A DNA stretch of 64,000 nt, from the NCBI RefSeq assembly GCF_038005985.1, contig NZ_JBBOUI010000001.1, positions 1,756,001 through 1,820,000 of the forward strand, read 5' to 3'. Shown here in pieces: positions 42,283-50,997 of this stretch. The DNA comes from Solibacillus sp. FSL R7-0682. GTDB taxonomy: Bacteria > Bacillota > Bacilli > Bacillales_A > Planococcaceae. The first letter of the stretch is position 1. Each line of letters begins with the position of its first letter. The position numbers and the translations under genes are program-made. The notes under the pieces are model-generated. The model ran no database searches, was not told the origin of the DNA, and saw only the letters and a program-made list of their open reading frames with translations.

Positions 42283-43467
42283 ATGTCAAAAGAGATCGTT
42301 ATTTTAGGTGCTGGATTTGCGGGTGTATTATCTGCGCTTACAGCTCGTAAATATTTAACTGCTGATGAAGCAAAAATTACAGTAGTCAACCAATTCCCAA
42401 CACACCAAATCATTACAGAATTACACCGTTTAGCTGGTGGTACGATTAATGAAGGTGCTGTTGCATTACCGTTAGCAAAAATCTTTAAAGGTAAAGACAT
42501 CAACCTTGAAATCGCGAAAGTGAACAGCTTTGATGCGAATTCAAAAAAAGTTGAATTATCAACTGGCAAAACATTATCATACGATACATTAGTTGTTTCT
42601 TTAGGTAGCCAAACTGGTTTCTTCGGTATCCCAGGCTTAGAAGAAAATTCATTTGTATTAAAATCAGTAGAAGAAGCAAACCAAATTCGTGAGCACATTG
42701 AAGCTCGCATTAAAGCATATGCGCAAACAAAAGATGAAGCGGATGCAACAATCGTTATCGGCGGTGGTGGTCTAACAGGTGTTGAGCTTGTTGGTGAAAT
42801 CGTAGACCACTTCCCGAAAGTAGCTGCGAAATACGGTGTGAAATTTGAAGACCTAAAAATTAAGCTAGTAGAAGCTGGTCCTCGTATTTTACCAGTATTC
42901 CCTCCAAACTTAATTGATCGTGCAACAGAATCTTTATCGAAACGTGGCGTAGAGTTTATTACATCAACTCCTGTAACAGGTGTTAAAGGGAATGTGATTG
43001 AGCTTAAAGACCGTGAGCCAATCGTAGCAAACACTTTAGTATGGACTGGTGGAGTAGCACCACTACCATTAGTAGGTGAATCAGGCTTAGAATGTGACCG
43101 TGGCAAAGCGTTAATTAACGACTTCCTACAATCTACATCTCACCCAGAAGTATTTGTTATCGGTGATGCATCTGCACACATTCCAAACCCAGGTGATCGC
43201 CCAACATACGCGCCAACAGCACAAGTTGCATGGCAGCAAGGTGAGCAAGCTGGTTACAACATCTTTGCTCAAATGACTGGCGCTGATATGAAGGAATTCA
43301 AATTCACAAACTCTGGAACATTAGGTAGTTTAGGTCGTAAAGACGCGATCGCTACAATCGGTGCAAACAATACACAATTAGTAGGCTTACCAGCTTCATT
43401 AATGAAGGAAGCTTCAAACATTCGTTACATGACGCATATTAAAGCGTTATTCGGCTTAGCATACTAA
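42283..43467 (+). CDS. ndh: Type II NADH dehydrogenase (NDH-2)
   Basis: 394 residues from ATG 42283 (GGAGG is 11 bases upstream, a long spacing; an ATG at 42265 lies before the site and is rejected). FAD-binding IVILGAGFAGVLSAL, NADH-binding IVIGGGGLTGVELVGEI and the second FAD motif VFVIGDASAHI are intact. The C-terminal amphipathic helix attaches it to the membrane. It oxidises NADH and reduces menaquinone without proton pumping. Confidence 0.95.
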   Translation: MSKEIVILGAGFAGVLSALTARKYLTADEAKITVVNQFPTHQIITELHRLAGGTINEGAVALPLAKIFKGKDINLEIAKVNSFDANSKKVELSTGKTLSYDTLVVSLGSQTGFFGIPGLEENSFVLKSVEEANQIREHIEARIKAYAQTKDEADATIVIGGGGLTGVELVGEIVDHFPKVAAKYGVKFEDLKIKLVEAGPRILPVFPPNLIDRATESLSKRGVEFITSTPVTGVKGNVIELKDREPIVANTLVWTGGVAPLPLVGESGLECDRGKALINDFLQSTSHPEVFVIGDASAHIPNPGDRPTYAPTAQVAWQQGEQAGYNIFAQMTGADMKEFKFTNSGTLGSLGRKDAIATIGANNTQLVGLPASLMKEASNIRYMTHIKALFGLAY

Positions 43468-43536
43468 AAAATAGTGTTGAAGCACGTCTAGCATGACAGA
43501 CTTAGAAGAGTCTAATAGCTAGTGCTTTCACACAAG

Positions 43537-43578
43537 AAAGAGCATCCAAAAAGTTATTCACTTTTTGGATGCTCTTTT
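43537..43578. terminator. Bidirectional terminator after ndh
   Basis: AAAGAGCATCCAAAAAGT pairs perfectly with 43560-43577, 5-base loop, and runs straight into the convergent regulator's stop codon. Confidence 0.92.
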
Positions 43579-43984
43579 AAATCCATTTTTTCTTTAAAAT
43601 ACTTTGTAATTTTTCATAATCGTCTATACCAAGAGTTTGCTCGATTTGTTGCTCGAGAAGCTGCTGTACTTGTAAGTTTTTTTCATAAATATCTAATCCA
43701 GTAGAAGTCATTGAAATTTCATAACGAACTTTAGAATTAGTCATTAACGTTAATTGTAAAAGATTTTTATCAACTAAATTCTTCACCATTTTATGGGCAG
43801 CTTGCTTCGAGATTTCATTTCGCTTCATAATTTCTGGAATGGAATTGGCACCTTCTTTAACAGCATTTAAACAAATCCATTCCGAATTGGATAAAGGTAG
43901 GTGATGCTCTTCGTGCCAAGTCGCGACGATGAAATCACGTAACGTTTTATAGTGTTTATAGAGATGTTCGATCGTATTATTCAT
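43577..43984 (-). CDS. MarR-family transcriptional regulator
   Basis: 135 residues from ATG 43984 (GGAGGG upstream; the longer frame would run through its own promoter). Winged helix: PLSNSEWICLNAVKEGANSIPEIMKRNEISKQAAHKMVKNLVDKNLL followed by wing SKVRYEISMTSTG. It is divergent from a CarD-like gene; two palindromes lie in the 116 bases between, so it probably represses both. Inducer unknown. Confidence 0.88.
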   Translation of the reverse strand: MNNTIEHLYKHYKTLRDFIVATWHEEHHLPLSNSEWICLNAVKEGANSIPEIMKRNEISKQAAHKMVKNLVDKNLLQLTLMTNSKVRYEISMTSTGLDIYEKNLQVQQLLEQQIEQTLGIDDYEKLQSILKKKWI

Positions 43985-44026
43985 AGTATCCCTCCAATTT
44001 TCACTATAAAACGAGACGGACTTTAA

Positions 44027-44084
44027 GTCAATTAAGTTGACCAAAAAGAAAAACTTCTTTATGATTAAAGTAAACTTAGTTGAC
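44027..44084. promoter_or_regulatory. Two palindromic operators between the MarR and CarD-like genes
   Basis: GTCAATTAAGTTGAC (44027-44041) and GTAAACTTAGTTGAC (44070-44084) fit a common GT(C/A)AA(T/C)T(T/A)AGTTGAC palindrome. Both sit in the divergent promoter region, the second right against the CarD-like ribosome binding site. Confidence 0.7.
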
Positions 44085-44100
44085 TATTGGAGGGAATAAC

Positions 44101-44595
44101 ATGTACGCAATTGGTGATACAGCCTTTTACGGAACGAACGGCATTTGTACAATAAAAGATATTCAAGAGAAACAATTTCAAGGGGAAAGCCAGCTATATT
44201 ATGTATTAGAGTCAAATGTTTACCCCGCATTGGTTTTATATCATCCCGTTCATACAGAGAATTCAAAGCTACAAAAAATTATACCGCAACAATTGGCGGA
44301 AGAAATTATTTCGGTGTTCTCTCAAAGTCCAGGCGAATGGAATGAACGTCATGCAGTACGAATGCAACTTTTTAAATCTACTATAGATACTAGAGATCAT
44401 TTAAAAATTGCTCAACTTTTGAATACCATCCTTCGAAAACAACAAGAATTAAAGGCCATGGATAAAAAACTTAATCAACAAGATATGCAAATGGCTCAAC
44501 AAATATCGACGATTTTATATGATGAACTTGCGCTAGTCTTAAATATGTCAAAAGTTGAAGTAGCAAACAAAATCGATACACTTATTCAGCAATAA
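44101..44595 (+). CDS. CarD-family transcriptional regulator
   Basis: 164 residues from ATG 44101 (GGAGGG 7 bases upstream). The N-terminal CarD/TRCF RNA-polymerase-interacting domain is seen in MYAIGDTAFYGTNGICTIKDIQEKQF and YYVLESN, and a helical C-terminal half (KIAQLLNTILRKQQELKAMDKKL) matches CarD. Such proteins bind RNA polymerase beta and stabilise or destabilise open complexes. It probably responds to the neighbouring MarR regulator. Confidence 0.85.
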   Translation: MYAIGDTAFYGTNGICTIKDIQEKQFQGESQLYYVLESNVYPALVLYHPVHTENSKLQKIIPQQLAEEIISVFSQSPGEWNERHAVRMQLFKSTIDTRDHLKIAQLLNTILRKQQELKAMDKKLNQQDMQMAQQISTILYDELALVLNMSKVEVANKIDTLIQQ

Positions 44596-44689
44596 TATAA
44601 AGAAAATACAAAAAATTCAATAAATTCCTTCTCGAAATCGATATCACATATTACAATATTAGGTAAGTGAACGAAAGGGAGGATAAGAT

Positions 44690-45331
44690 ATGTTAGTAAA
44701 ACAAAAGCAAATGAAGAAAACGGATGTTGTTTTCGTTAAAGAGACTGACGCCATTTCAGATGTACTCGAAAAATTAAATACGAGTGGCTATCGTTGTATT
44801 CCGGTATTAGACGAAGCAGGAGAAAAATTTGTTGGTAATATATACAAAGTAGAAGTTTTGGCTTATATGTTAAAAAACGGGGATATGACTACATCCGTTA
44901 AAGGATTAACAGAGGAACATGAGGCATTCATTCATGAAAACAGCTCATTTTTTGAAGTATTTCAATCAATCAAGCAGTTGCCATATTTAGCAGTTGTAGA
45001 TACGAACGGTGATTTTTCTGGTATTTTACCACATTCAAAAGTTTTTGAGCTTCTGGAGGAAGCGTGGGGTTATAAAACAGGCAGCTGTGCTTTGACAATT
45101 GCTCTACCAGATACGGATGGTATTTTGATTAAAGTGCTTACAGCAGTAAAAAAGATTTGGCAGTTACACTGTGTATTCTCTCTAGATGATGACACGACTT
45201 ATTTACGACGCGTAATTATTACGTTACGAAAAGGGGCAACGGAATCAACTGTACATGAAATTGAAGCTGCCCTAAAAAAGAACGGTGCACGTATTATTGA
45301 TATTGAAGTGTTTGATAAAGAAAATTTCTAA
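44690..45331 (+). CDS. cbpA: CBS-ACT protein, CbpA-type cyclic-di-AMP-binding candidate
   Basis: 213 residues. Two CBS motifs: VVFVKETDAISDVLEKLNTSGYRCIPVLDE and (after HENSSFFEVFQSIKQLPYLAVVD) FSGILPHSKVFELL; the remaining 85 residues form an ACT-like domain. This combination matches the CbpA family, cyclic-di-AMP binders first described in Listeria. Binding is expected from the family, not shown here. GAAAGGGAGG precedes the ATG. Confidence 0.85.
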   Translation: MLVKQKQMKKTDVVFVKETDAISDVLEKLNTSGYRCIPVLDEAGEKFVGNIYKVEVLAYMLKNGDMTTSVKGLTEEHEAFIHENSSFFEVFQSIKQLPYLAVVDTNGDFSGILPHSKVFELLEEAWGYKTGSCALTIALPDTDGILIKVLTAVKKIWQLHCVFSLDDDTTYLRRVIITLRKGATESTVHEIEAALKKNGARIIDIEVFDKENF

Positions 45332-45351
45332 TTACTTACTTTAGGACCAAG

Positions 45352-45380
45352 AGCTTGGATAGCAAATCCAAGCTTTTTTT
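45352..45380 (+). terminator. Terminator after the CBS-ACT gene
   Basis: AGCTTGGAT pairs with ATCCAAGCT, 4-base loop, eight T. Confidence 0.9.
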
Positions 45381-45544
45381 TGTATTAATCGTTGTTAAAT
45401 AAGAAAAAATAGTTTCATTTGTCATATAACAGGGAACAACTTAATTGGCTTTAATTATAGAGAGGTGTACTTTTTTGGACACATTAAATAATTGAAGTGG
45501 GCTTTTAAAACATTTATTTAAATTTGACAAGGAGGCTTTTCAAA

Positions 45545-47536
45545 TTGAAAAATAATAAAAAGCAAGAACAATTAGAGCAGTTTAAAGTGAATGATAATGG
45601 ACAACCATTGACAACTAATCAAGGCGTAAAAATTAATGATGATGAACATTCATTAAAGGCGGGTGAACGAGGTCCAACCTTATTGGAGGATTTTCATTTT
45701 CGCGAAAAAATGACACATTTCGACCATGAGCGTATTCCGGAGCGTATTGTACATGCACGTGGTACTGCAGCTCACGGTGTTTTTGAAAGTTATGATGATT
45801 TTAGTGATATAACGATGGCGAACTTTTTAAGTGAAAAGGGGAAGCAAACACCTGTATTTGTTAGGTATTCAACCGTTGCAGGATCACGTGGTTCCGCTGA
45901 TAGTGTACGAGATGCACGTGGTTTTGCGACAAAGTTTTATACAGATGAAGGGAACTATGACTTAGTCGCAAATAACATTCCTGTATTCTTTATTCAAGAT
46001 GCAATTAAATTCCCTGATATTATTCATGCATTAAAGCCAGAGCCGCATAATGAAATACCACAAGCTCAGAGTGCACACGATACTTTTTGGGACTTTGTAG
46101 CGAACAATCAGGAATCGGCACATATGGTTATGTGGGCAATGTCTGATCGAGCTATTCCAAGAAGTTTTCGCATGATGGAAGGCTTTGGTGTTAATACATT
46201 TCGTTTTGTCAATGCACAGGGAGAAGCACACTTTGTAAAATTCCATTGGAAACCAGTTTTAGGTTTACAATCTTTTGTCTGGGATGAAGCGCAAAAAATA
46301 GCAGGTAAAGATCCCGACTTCCATCGTCGAGATTTATATGACAATATTGAAGAAGGTAATTATCCTCAGTTCGAGCTATGTGTTCAGCTTATTAAGCAAG
46401 AAGATGAACATGCGTTTGATTTTGATGTATTAGATCCTACGAAACTATGGCCAGAGGAAATTGTTCCATTACGTAAGCTAGGAGTGATGACATTAAATCG
46501 GAATGTAGACAACTTCTTTGCCGAAACTGAACAAGTAGCCTTCCATCCAGGACATGTTGTACGAGGGATTGACTTTACGAATGATCCATTATTACAAGGG
46601 CGTCTTTTTTCTTACACAGATACTCAGTTGATTCGATTAGGTGGTCCGAACTTCCATGAGCTGCCAATAAATCGACCTGTTTGCCCATTCTTTAATAATC
46701 AACGAGATGGTTATTCACGCCAAACGATCAATACGACACGTATTACGTACCATAAAAACTCGATGCAAAATAACACCCCATATGAAGTACCAGCTGAACA
46801 AGGGGGCTACAAACATTATGAGGAGAAGGTTGAAGGACGTAAAGTACGTGCCCGCAGTGAATCCTTTAAGGATCATTTTAGCCAGGCACGCATGTTTTGG
46901 AAGAGCCTTTCACCAATCGAGCAGGAGCATATTTTAAAAGCATTTAGCTTTGAATTAGGAAAAGTAGAAAGTATTCATGTGCGCCAACAGGTCGTTGATA
47001 TGTTTGCAAATGTGAGTAGAACTTTAGCCGAGACGGTGGCGAAAAATATTGGTGTAGCACCTCCAGATCCGTCAATTCAACCAGTTGAAACATCTACAAT
47101 TTCTCCAGCACTAAGCATTTACCATAAGCCTGTATTATTCTCAAAATCTAAAAAGGTGGGAATTATTGCAGCAAATAATGATCCAATTGATTCTATAAAG
47201 AATCAATTGGAAGCGGAAGGCATTACAGTTGAAATTATTAGCGATAAGCAAGGCGAAATAATGGGACAAAAAATTGATCAAACGCTTGATACAACGTCTC
47301 CAGTATTATATGATGGTCTGTATATTTTCTCTAAATTTGAGGATGATATCGCCAATCGTAAAGCCGATATGTTTATTGATGAGGCATACAACCATTATAA
47401 GCCAATTGGGTTTGAAAATTCGGGTATTATGAACGATAGCTATAGCGGGCACCCTGGGATAGAGACGAATGTGGCAGAATTTCTCCAAGCTTTAAAAGTA
47501 GGGCGCCACTTTGATCGTCCCCTTGCGATTGGTTAA
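45545..47536 (+). CDS. katE: Large-subunit monofunctional catalase (KatE-type)
   Basis: 663 residues from TTG 45545, directly after AAGGAGG at 45531-45537; a TTG at 45524 would place the site inside the coding sequence. Clade-2 catalase: catalytic H70 in VHARGTAAHG, N143 in ANNIPVFFIQD and haem-ligand Y357 in FSYTDTQLIRLGG. The C-terminal about 140 residues form the DJ-1/flavodoxin-like domain typical of large-subunit enzymes (KKVGIIAANNDPIDSIKNQL). It removes hydrogen peroxide in the cytosol or spore. No PerR box was found. Confidence 0.96.
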   Translation: MKNNKKQEQLEQFKVNDNGQPLTTNQGVKINDDEHSLKAGERGPTLLEDFHFREKMTHFDHERIPERIVHARGTAAHGVFESYDDFSDITMANFLSEKGKQTPVFVRYSTVAGSRGSADSVRDARGFATKFYTDEGNYDLVANNIPVFFIQDAIKFPDIIHALKPEPHNEIPQAQSAHDTFWDFVANNQESAHMVMWAMSDRAIPRSFRMMEGFGVNTFRFVNAQGEAHFVKFHWKPVLGLQSFVWDEAQKIAGKDPDFHRRDLYDNIEEGNYPQFELCVQLIKQEDEHAFDFDVLDPTKLWPEEIVPLRKLGVMTLNRNVDNFFAETEQVAFHPGHVVRGIDFTNDPLLQGRLFSYTDTQLIRLGGPNFHELPINRPVCPFFNNQRDGYSRQTINTTRITYHKNSMQNNTPYEVPAEQGGYKHYEEKVEGRKVRARSESFKDHFSQARMFWKSLSPIEQEHILKAFSFELGKVESIHVRQQVVDMFANVSRTLAETVAKNIGVAPPDPSIQPVETSTISPALSIYHKPVLFSKSKKVGIIAANNDPIDSIKNQLEAEGITVEIISDKQGEIMGQKIDQTLDTTSPVLYDGLYIFSKFEDDIANRKADMFIDEAYNHYKPIGFENSGIMNDSYSGHPGIETNVAEFLQALKVGRHFDRPLAIG

Positions 47537-47570
47537 AATGTAAAAATTTAAATTGCTACTAAAAATGCAG

Positions 47571-47612
47571 ACACCCCCCATTTTTGATGTACGAGAAAAT
47601 GGGGGTGTATTT
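47571..47612 (+). terminator. Terminator-like hairpin after katE
   Basis: ACACCCCC(C)ATTTT pairs with AAAATGGGGGTGT; the T-run is interrupted. Confidence 0.65.
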
Positions 47613-47714
47613 AATAGTAAAATAAATCGAGTCATCCTCACACCCAATATTTCCCTCGGAATAGTTGTTTAAAAATTCCGATTAAAAGGGAATAGTAGGG
47701 CTAAAAGGTAGGTG

Positions 47715-48101
47715 ATGAAGGTGCAAGCAGCACTAAAATATTTCCGACAAACGCATCTCGAATATTTATGGCTACACTTCCTTGTGGCCGTCGTATTAGT
47801 TGTCACTTCCGTCTTTTGGTTTGTACTTCCGTATTTTATGATTAGCTATGGTCAATATTCAATTACAATCATAGGAAAATTGCTCATGATACTTGCGCTT
47901 TTTTTATTACCCTCGATGCTACTTACATTACATTGTTGGTTTATTAATTTTCAAGCCGCTTTAAAATGGAAGCGAATTCATCCTCAAGAATGTGTATGGC
48001 GCACGTTATTTAAGTTCCAGTCGAGAACGATAATCATAGTTATTATATTTACGTCCATTATTTATTCGATTTTATTTATCATTGATATGATTCGATCGTA
48101 A
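47715..48101 (+). CDS. Hypothetical membrane protein with three to four helices
   Basis: 128 residues from ATG 47715 (AAAGGTAGG site; GTG 47721 also possible). Hydrophobic segments: LHFLVAVVLVVTSVFWFVLPYFMI, IGKLLMILALFLLPSMLLTL and TIIIVIIFTSIIYSILFIID. Between the last two lies a basic cytoplasmic loop. Not recognised as a family. Lies upstream of ccdA but without tight spacing. Confidence 0.65.
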   Translation: MKVQAALKYFRQTHLEYLWLHFLVAVVLVVTSVFWFVLPYFMISYGQYSITIIGKLLMILALFLLPSMLLTLHCWFINFQAALKWKRIHPQECVWRTLFKFQSRTIIIVIIFTSIIYSILFIIDMIRS

Positions 48102-48256
48102 ATAAATTGGCGCGGTATTATGTGCAAATGGAACGTTTTTGTGCTTCACAGATCTCACACAGCTTCGTCAAAAAAAATTCACATTCAAAAAAGAAGTAAT
48201 GTTATATAAAATTTGGTACGATTGAGGCATCAATGTGAAGGAGATTAACAGACAGT

Positions 48257-48967
48257 ATGAATACAGACATAAATATCTTTTTGGCATTCGGTGCGGGCTT
48301 TTTAAGCTTTGTGTCACCCTGCACCTTGCCTCTTTATCCAGCCTTCTTATCTTATATAACTGGAATGACGTTAGATGAGCTTAAAAATGAACGAGGTATG
48401 ATGCAAAAACGCGCTATTTTACATACTCTATTTTTCTTACTCGGATTTTCAATCATTTTCATTGCCATTGGTTTTGGAACTTCGATAGCCGAGTCATTTT
48501 TTATTCAGTATCAACAGTTATTACGACAAGTAGGTGCCATCTTAATTGTTGTTTTTGGTTTGATGATCGTAGGGCTATTACAAATTGACTTTTTAATGAA
48601 GGACCGAAAATTTATGTTTAAAAATCGGCCATCGGGCTATTTTGGTTCGGTATTAATCGGTCTTGCTTTTGCAGCTGGCTGGACACCGTGTACAGGTCCA
48701 ATTTTAATGGCCATAATTACACTTGGTGGGACAAATCCAGATTCAGCGATTTGGTATATGCTTGCTTACTTTTTAGGCTTTGCAATTCCATTTTTCATCC
48801 TGTCATTCTTCATTTCTCGAATGACATGGATTCGAAAAAATAGCCAATTGATTATCAAAGTAGGCGGTTATATTATGATCGCGGTAGGTGTTTTACTATT
48901 CTTTGATGGGTTAACGTACATTATTTCAATCTTTACAGGGATTTTTGGTGGATTTACTGGTTTCTAA
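48257..48967 (+). CDS. ccdA: Cytochrome c biogenesis protein CcdA
   Basis: 236 residues, six membrane helices. CcdA moves reducing equivalents across the membrane to keep apocytochrome haem cysteines reduced. The redox cysteines are C22 in [14 protein letters not shown] and C145 in [12 protein letters not shown], each with the flanking Pro. AAGGAG precedes the ATG with a long gap. CcdC follows, but the CheY-like CcdB normally between them in B. subtilis is absent. Confidence 0.95.
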   Translation: MNTDINIFLAFGAGFLSFVSPCTLPLYPAFLSYITGMTLDELKNERGMMQKRAILHTLFFLLGFSIIFIAIGFGTSIAESFFIQYQQLLRQVGAILIVVFGLMIVGLLQIDFLMKDRKFMFKNRPSGYFGSVLIGLAFAAGWTPCTGPILMAIITLGGTNPDSAIWYMLAYFLGFAIPFFILSFFISRMTWIRKNSQLIIKVGGYIMIAVGVLLFFDGLTYIISIFTGIFGGFTGF

Positions 48968-49088
48968 TAGTTACATGCTAAAAACGACATGCTATACTAA
49001 GAATAATGAAGGATTATACAAGAGCGAGGCATTATTCATAAATGTACTTATATAGTAGAAAATTAGTCAGCATAAGAGGAGGAATATA

Positions 49089-49580
49089 ATGTTTGACAAT
49101 ATACCTTCTCAATATTTATTAATAGGTTCGACAATTATGGCAATTTTTATGGGTTCGTTTGCCATGTTTATACGGCTACGGGCGCAAAAAAAGCCTGTCA
49201 CAGCCAAGAAAATAATGATTCCACCCTTTGCGATGTCAACGGGTGCGCTCATGTTTATTTTTGAAGAATTCCGAGTCGGCCCATTACAAATACTTGAGGC
49301 GGTTGGAATAGGACTATTATTCTCGGTCGTCTTAATTGCAACATCAAAATTTGAAATTAGAGATGACGCCATCTATATGAAGCAATCGAAGGCATTTCCA
49401 TTTATCTTAATCGGATTATTAATTTTACGAATCATCTTGAAATTAGTTTTCTCAGATAGTTTTAATATCGGGGAACTTGGAGGAATGTTCTTCTTATTAG
49501 CATTTGCAATGATTTTACCATGGCGTATCGGAATGCTTATTAAATTTAAAAAGCTACAAAAAACCTATAGTGGTGCATAA
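49089..49580 (+). CDS. ccdC: CcdC-like cytochrome c biogenesis protein
   Basis: 163 residues with about five membrane helices (YLLIGSTIMAIFMGSFAMFI, FAMSTGALMFIFEEFRVG, FILIGLLILRIILKL, GGMFFLLAFAMILPWRIGM). Its composition and position match CcdC (YneJ) of B. subtilis. AGAGGAGGAAT precedes the ATG. It lies 121 bases after ccdA and is followed by a terminator. Confidence 0.85.
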   Translation: MFDNIPSQYLLIGSTIMAIFMGSFAMFIRLRAQKKPVTAKKIMIPPFAMSTGALMFIFEEFRVGPLQILEAVGIGLLFSVVLIATSKFEIRDDAIYMKQSKAFPFILIGLLILRIILKLVFSDSFNIGELGGMFFLLAFAMILPWRIGMLIKFKKLQKTYSGA

Positions 49581-49621
49581 AAAAACCTTACAAGGCAACA
49601 AAGTTGCTTTGTAAGGTTTTT
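49580..49621. terminator. Bidirectional terminator after ccdC
   Basis: AAAACCTTACAAGGCAAC pairs with GTTGCTTTGTAAGGTTTT (one mismatch), 3-base loop, with A and T runs on the two sides. Confidence 0.9.
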
Positions 49622-49627
49622 CTAGTT

Positions 49628-50062
49628 TTATACGTCCAGTAAATGCTCATACGGAGATGTATCAATTTCCATTTGATTTAATTTTTTACGCAAAAATTTG
49701 TGATCGCGCTTTGGTGAAGCAATTATGTAACCACGTATAATTAAATCCAGATTAATTTTAGTTGCATGTTCCTCTATGGCTAACTCGCCAATTTTACCTG
49801 CAATTTTCTCCTTGGCTACTTGACGAAAGAGTTCAGGTACCGGACTTACTAATTCTGCAAGCAATACTTTTTCTTCATCGCCCCATAAATGAATCGTTTT
49901 ATCTAAATAAATATTTTGCCAGTCTAAATCCGACTTACCATCCGCTTTCGGAAGCGCTTTTAAAAATTTGCGGAACATGAAGAAGCCTCCGATGCCCATG
50001 AGCGAAATAAGTACAACTACCCAAAATAAGATAAACCATAAAAACCAGCCTTCTAAGCCCAC
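49628..50062 (-). CDS. yneK: YneK-like DUF2621 membrane protein
   Basis: 144 residues from GTG 50062 (AGAGGTG 6 bases upstream); a longer frame to 50104 has no site. One membrane helix (FLWFILFWVVVLISLMGIGGFF) leads to a cytoplasmic helical domain of about 110 residues, including WQNIYLDKTIHLWGDEEKVLL, which matches DUF2621 (YneK). In B. subtilis yneK lies next to the ccd genes, as here. Function unknown. Confidence 0.82.
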   Translation of the reverse strand: MGLEGWFLWFILFWVVVLISLMGIGGFFMFRKFLKALPKADGKSDLDWQNIYLDKTIHLWGDEEKVLLAELVSPVPELFRQVAKEKIAGKIGELAIEEHATKINLDLIIRGYIIASPKRDHKFLRKKLNQMEIDTSPYEHLLDV

Positions 50063-50202
50063 AATTTTCACCTCTTTTTTGTAGATATGTAACATTTCTT
50101 CCAATGACTACTCTTATTATAGTAGGTTTTGTAAATTATTTCATCGGGATTGTCCCTTTTTTCAAAAAATCGTGACATATATAAAGTAAGGAGGTGATAC
50201 CT

Positions 50203-50421
50203 ATGAATGAATTCTCGTTTTTATCAGCAACGATGACGGTGTTCTATCAAACTGGCTTTGATGAATTTAATGAGCCGATCATTAAAAGTGCAACCTATCG
50301 TAACCTTGCTGATAACGTAACAGCTACTCAAATTGAAGCTGTAGCACAAGCACTTGTTCGTTTAACAGACTACAATTATATTGAATCTGTGAAAACGCAA
50401 AAAGACATTGTTACGAAGTAA
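50203..50421 (+). CDS. DUF1659-family small protein
   Basis: 72 residues from ATG 50203 after AAGGAGGTGATACCT; the GTG at 50194 lies inside that site. The pattern LSATMTVFYQTGFDEFNEPI.KSATYRNL followed by ATQIEAVAQALVRLT is that of DUF1659. It heads a three-gene cassette of tiny proteins (DUF1659, DUF2922, YvrJ) common in Firmicutes. Function not known. Confidence 0.88.
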   Translation: MNEFSFLSATMTVFYQTGFDEFNEPIIKSATYRNLADNVTATQIEAVAQALVRLTDYNYIESVKTQKDIVTK

Positions 50422-50454
50422 TCGTAAAAGAAAAATGATAGAGGAGGTGAAATC

Positions 50455-50676
50455 ATGACACAAGTTTTACAATTAACATTTGCAAATGCTGATAATAAGA
50501 CGATGACAGTAAGTATCGCGGACCCGAAATCGAATTTATCAGAAGCAGAAGTAAATGCAGCTATGCAAACAATTATTGATCAGGCCATTTTTGCGAATGA
50601 GGGCTTCGTATTTACGATTAAAAAGGGCGCACGTATTGTCGAACGCCATGTGACAAATCTTGAATTAAATGCATAA
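50455..50676 (+). CDS. DUF2922-family small protein
   Basis: 73 residues with the DUF2922 core TLQLTFANAD-like (LQLTFANADNKTMTVSIADP), the helix LSEAEVNAAMQTIIDQ and the strand ending GARIVERHV. AGAGGAGGTGAAATC precedes the ATG at a good distance. Regular companion of DUF1659. Function unknown. Confidence 0.9.
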   Translation: MTQVLQLTFANADNKTMTVSIADPKSNLSEAEVNAAMQTIIDQAIFANEGFVFTIKKGARIVERHVTNLELNA

Positions 50677-50685
50677 TGCGCTTAG

Positions 50686-50716
50686 CCGGTGAAGTCCACT
50701 ACTTTGCCGGCTTTTC
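50686..50716 (+). terminator. Weak hairpin between the DUF2922 and YvrJ genes
   Basis: AGCCGGTGAAGT pairs with ACTTTGCCGGCT (with non-Watson-Crick positions near the loop), followed by TTTTCT. It may attenuate YvrJ expression. Confidence 0.65.
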
Positions 50717-50742
50717 TATTCTAATTGAAAGGAGGAATCTTC

Positions 50743-50874
50743 ATGGAGCAATGGATTACGTTAATTCAAGAGGTAAGCTTTCCAATCTTTATTTCATTTT
50801 ATTTGCTATATCGAATTGAAAAGAAACTCGAAGCAATTCATACGGCTCTCGTTTCGTTGAAAATTCCAACGTAA
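50743..50874 (+). CDS. YvrJ-family small membrane protein (43 residues)
   Basis: A short gene preceded by AAAGGAGGAATCTTC, a very strong site. One membrane segment, FPIFISFYLLYRIEKKLE, with the charged ELEAIH-type tail is the YvrJ signature. It is the third member of the DUF1659-DUF2922-YvrJ cassette. Confidence 0.88.
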   Translation: MEQWITLIQEVSFPIFISFYLLYRIEKKLEAIHTALVSLKIPT

Positions 50875-50997
50875 GGAAGTAAATTGTGAAACATCACTTC
50901 ACAATATCGCCACACAACCTTTACGACCGAAAGTATTGTGTAAATTCTGTTCTTTCGCTAAGATGAAGGTAATGAATGGAAGAGTGGAGAGAGAGAA

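Noticed and set aside
45332-45544. Possible PerR or sigma-B control of katE
   Set aside because: No TTATAAT-N-ATTATAA palindrome and no GTTTAA/GGGTAT pair at a proper spacing was found.
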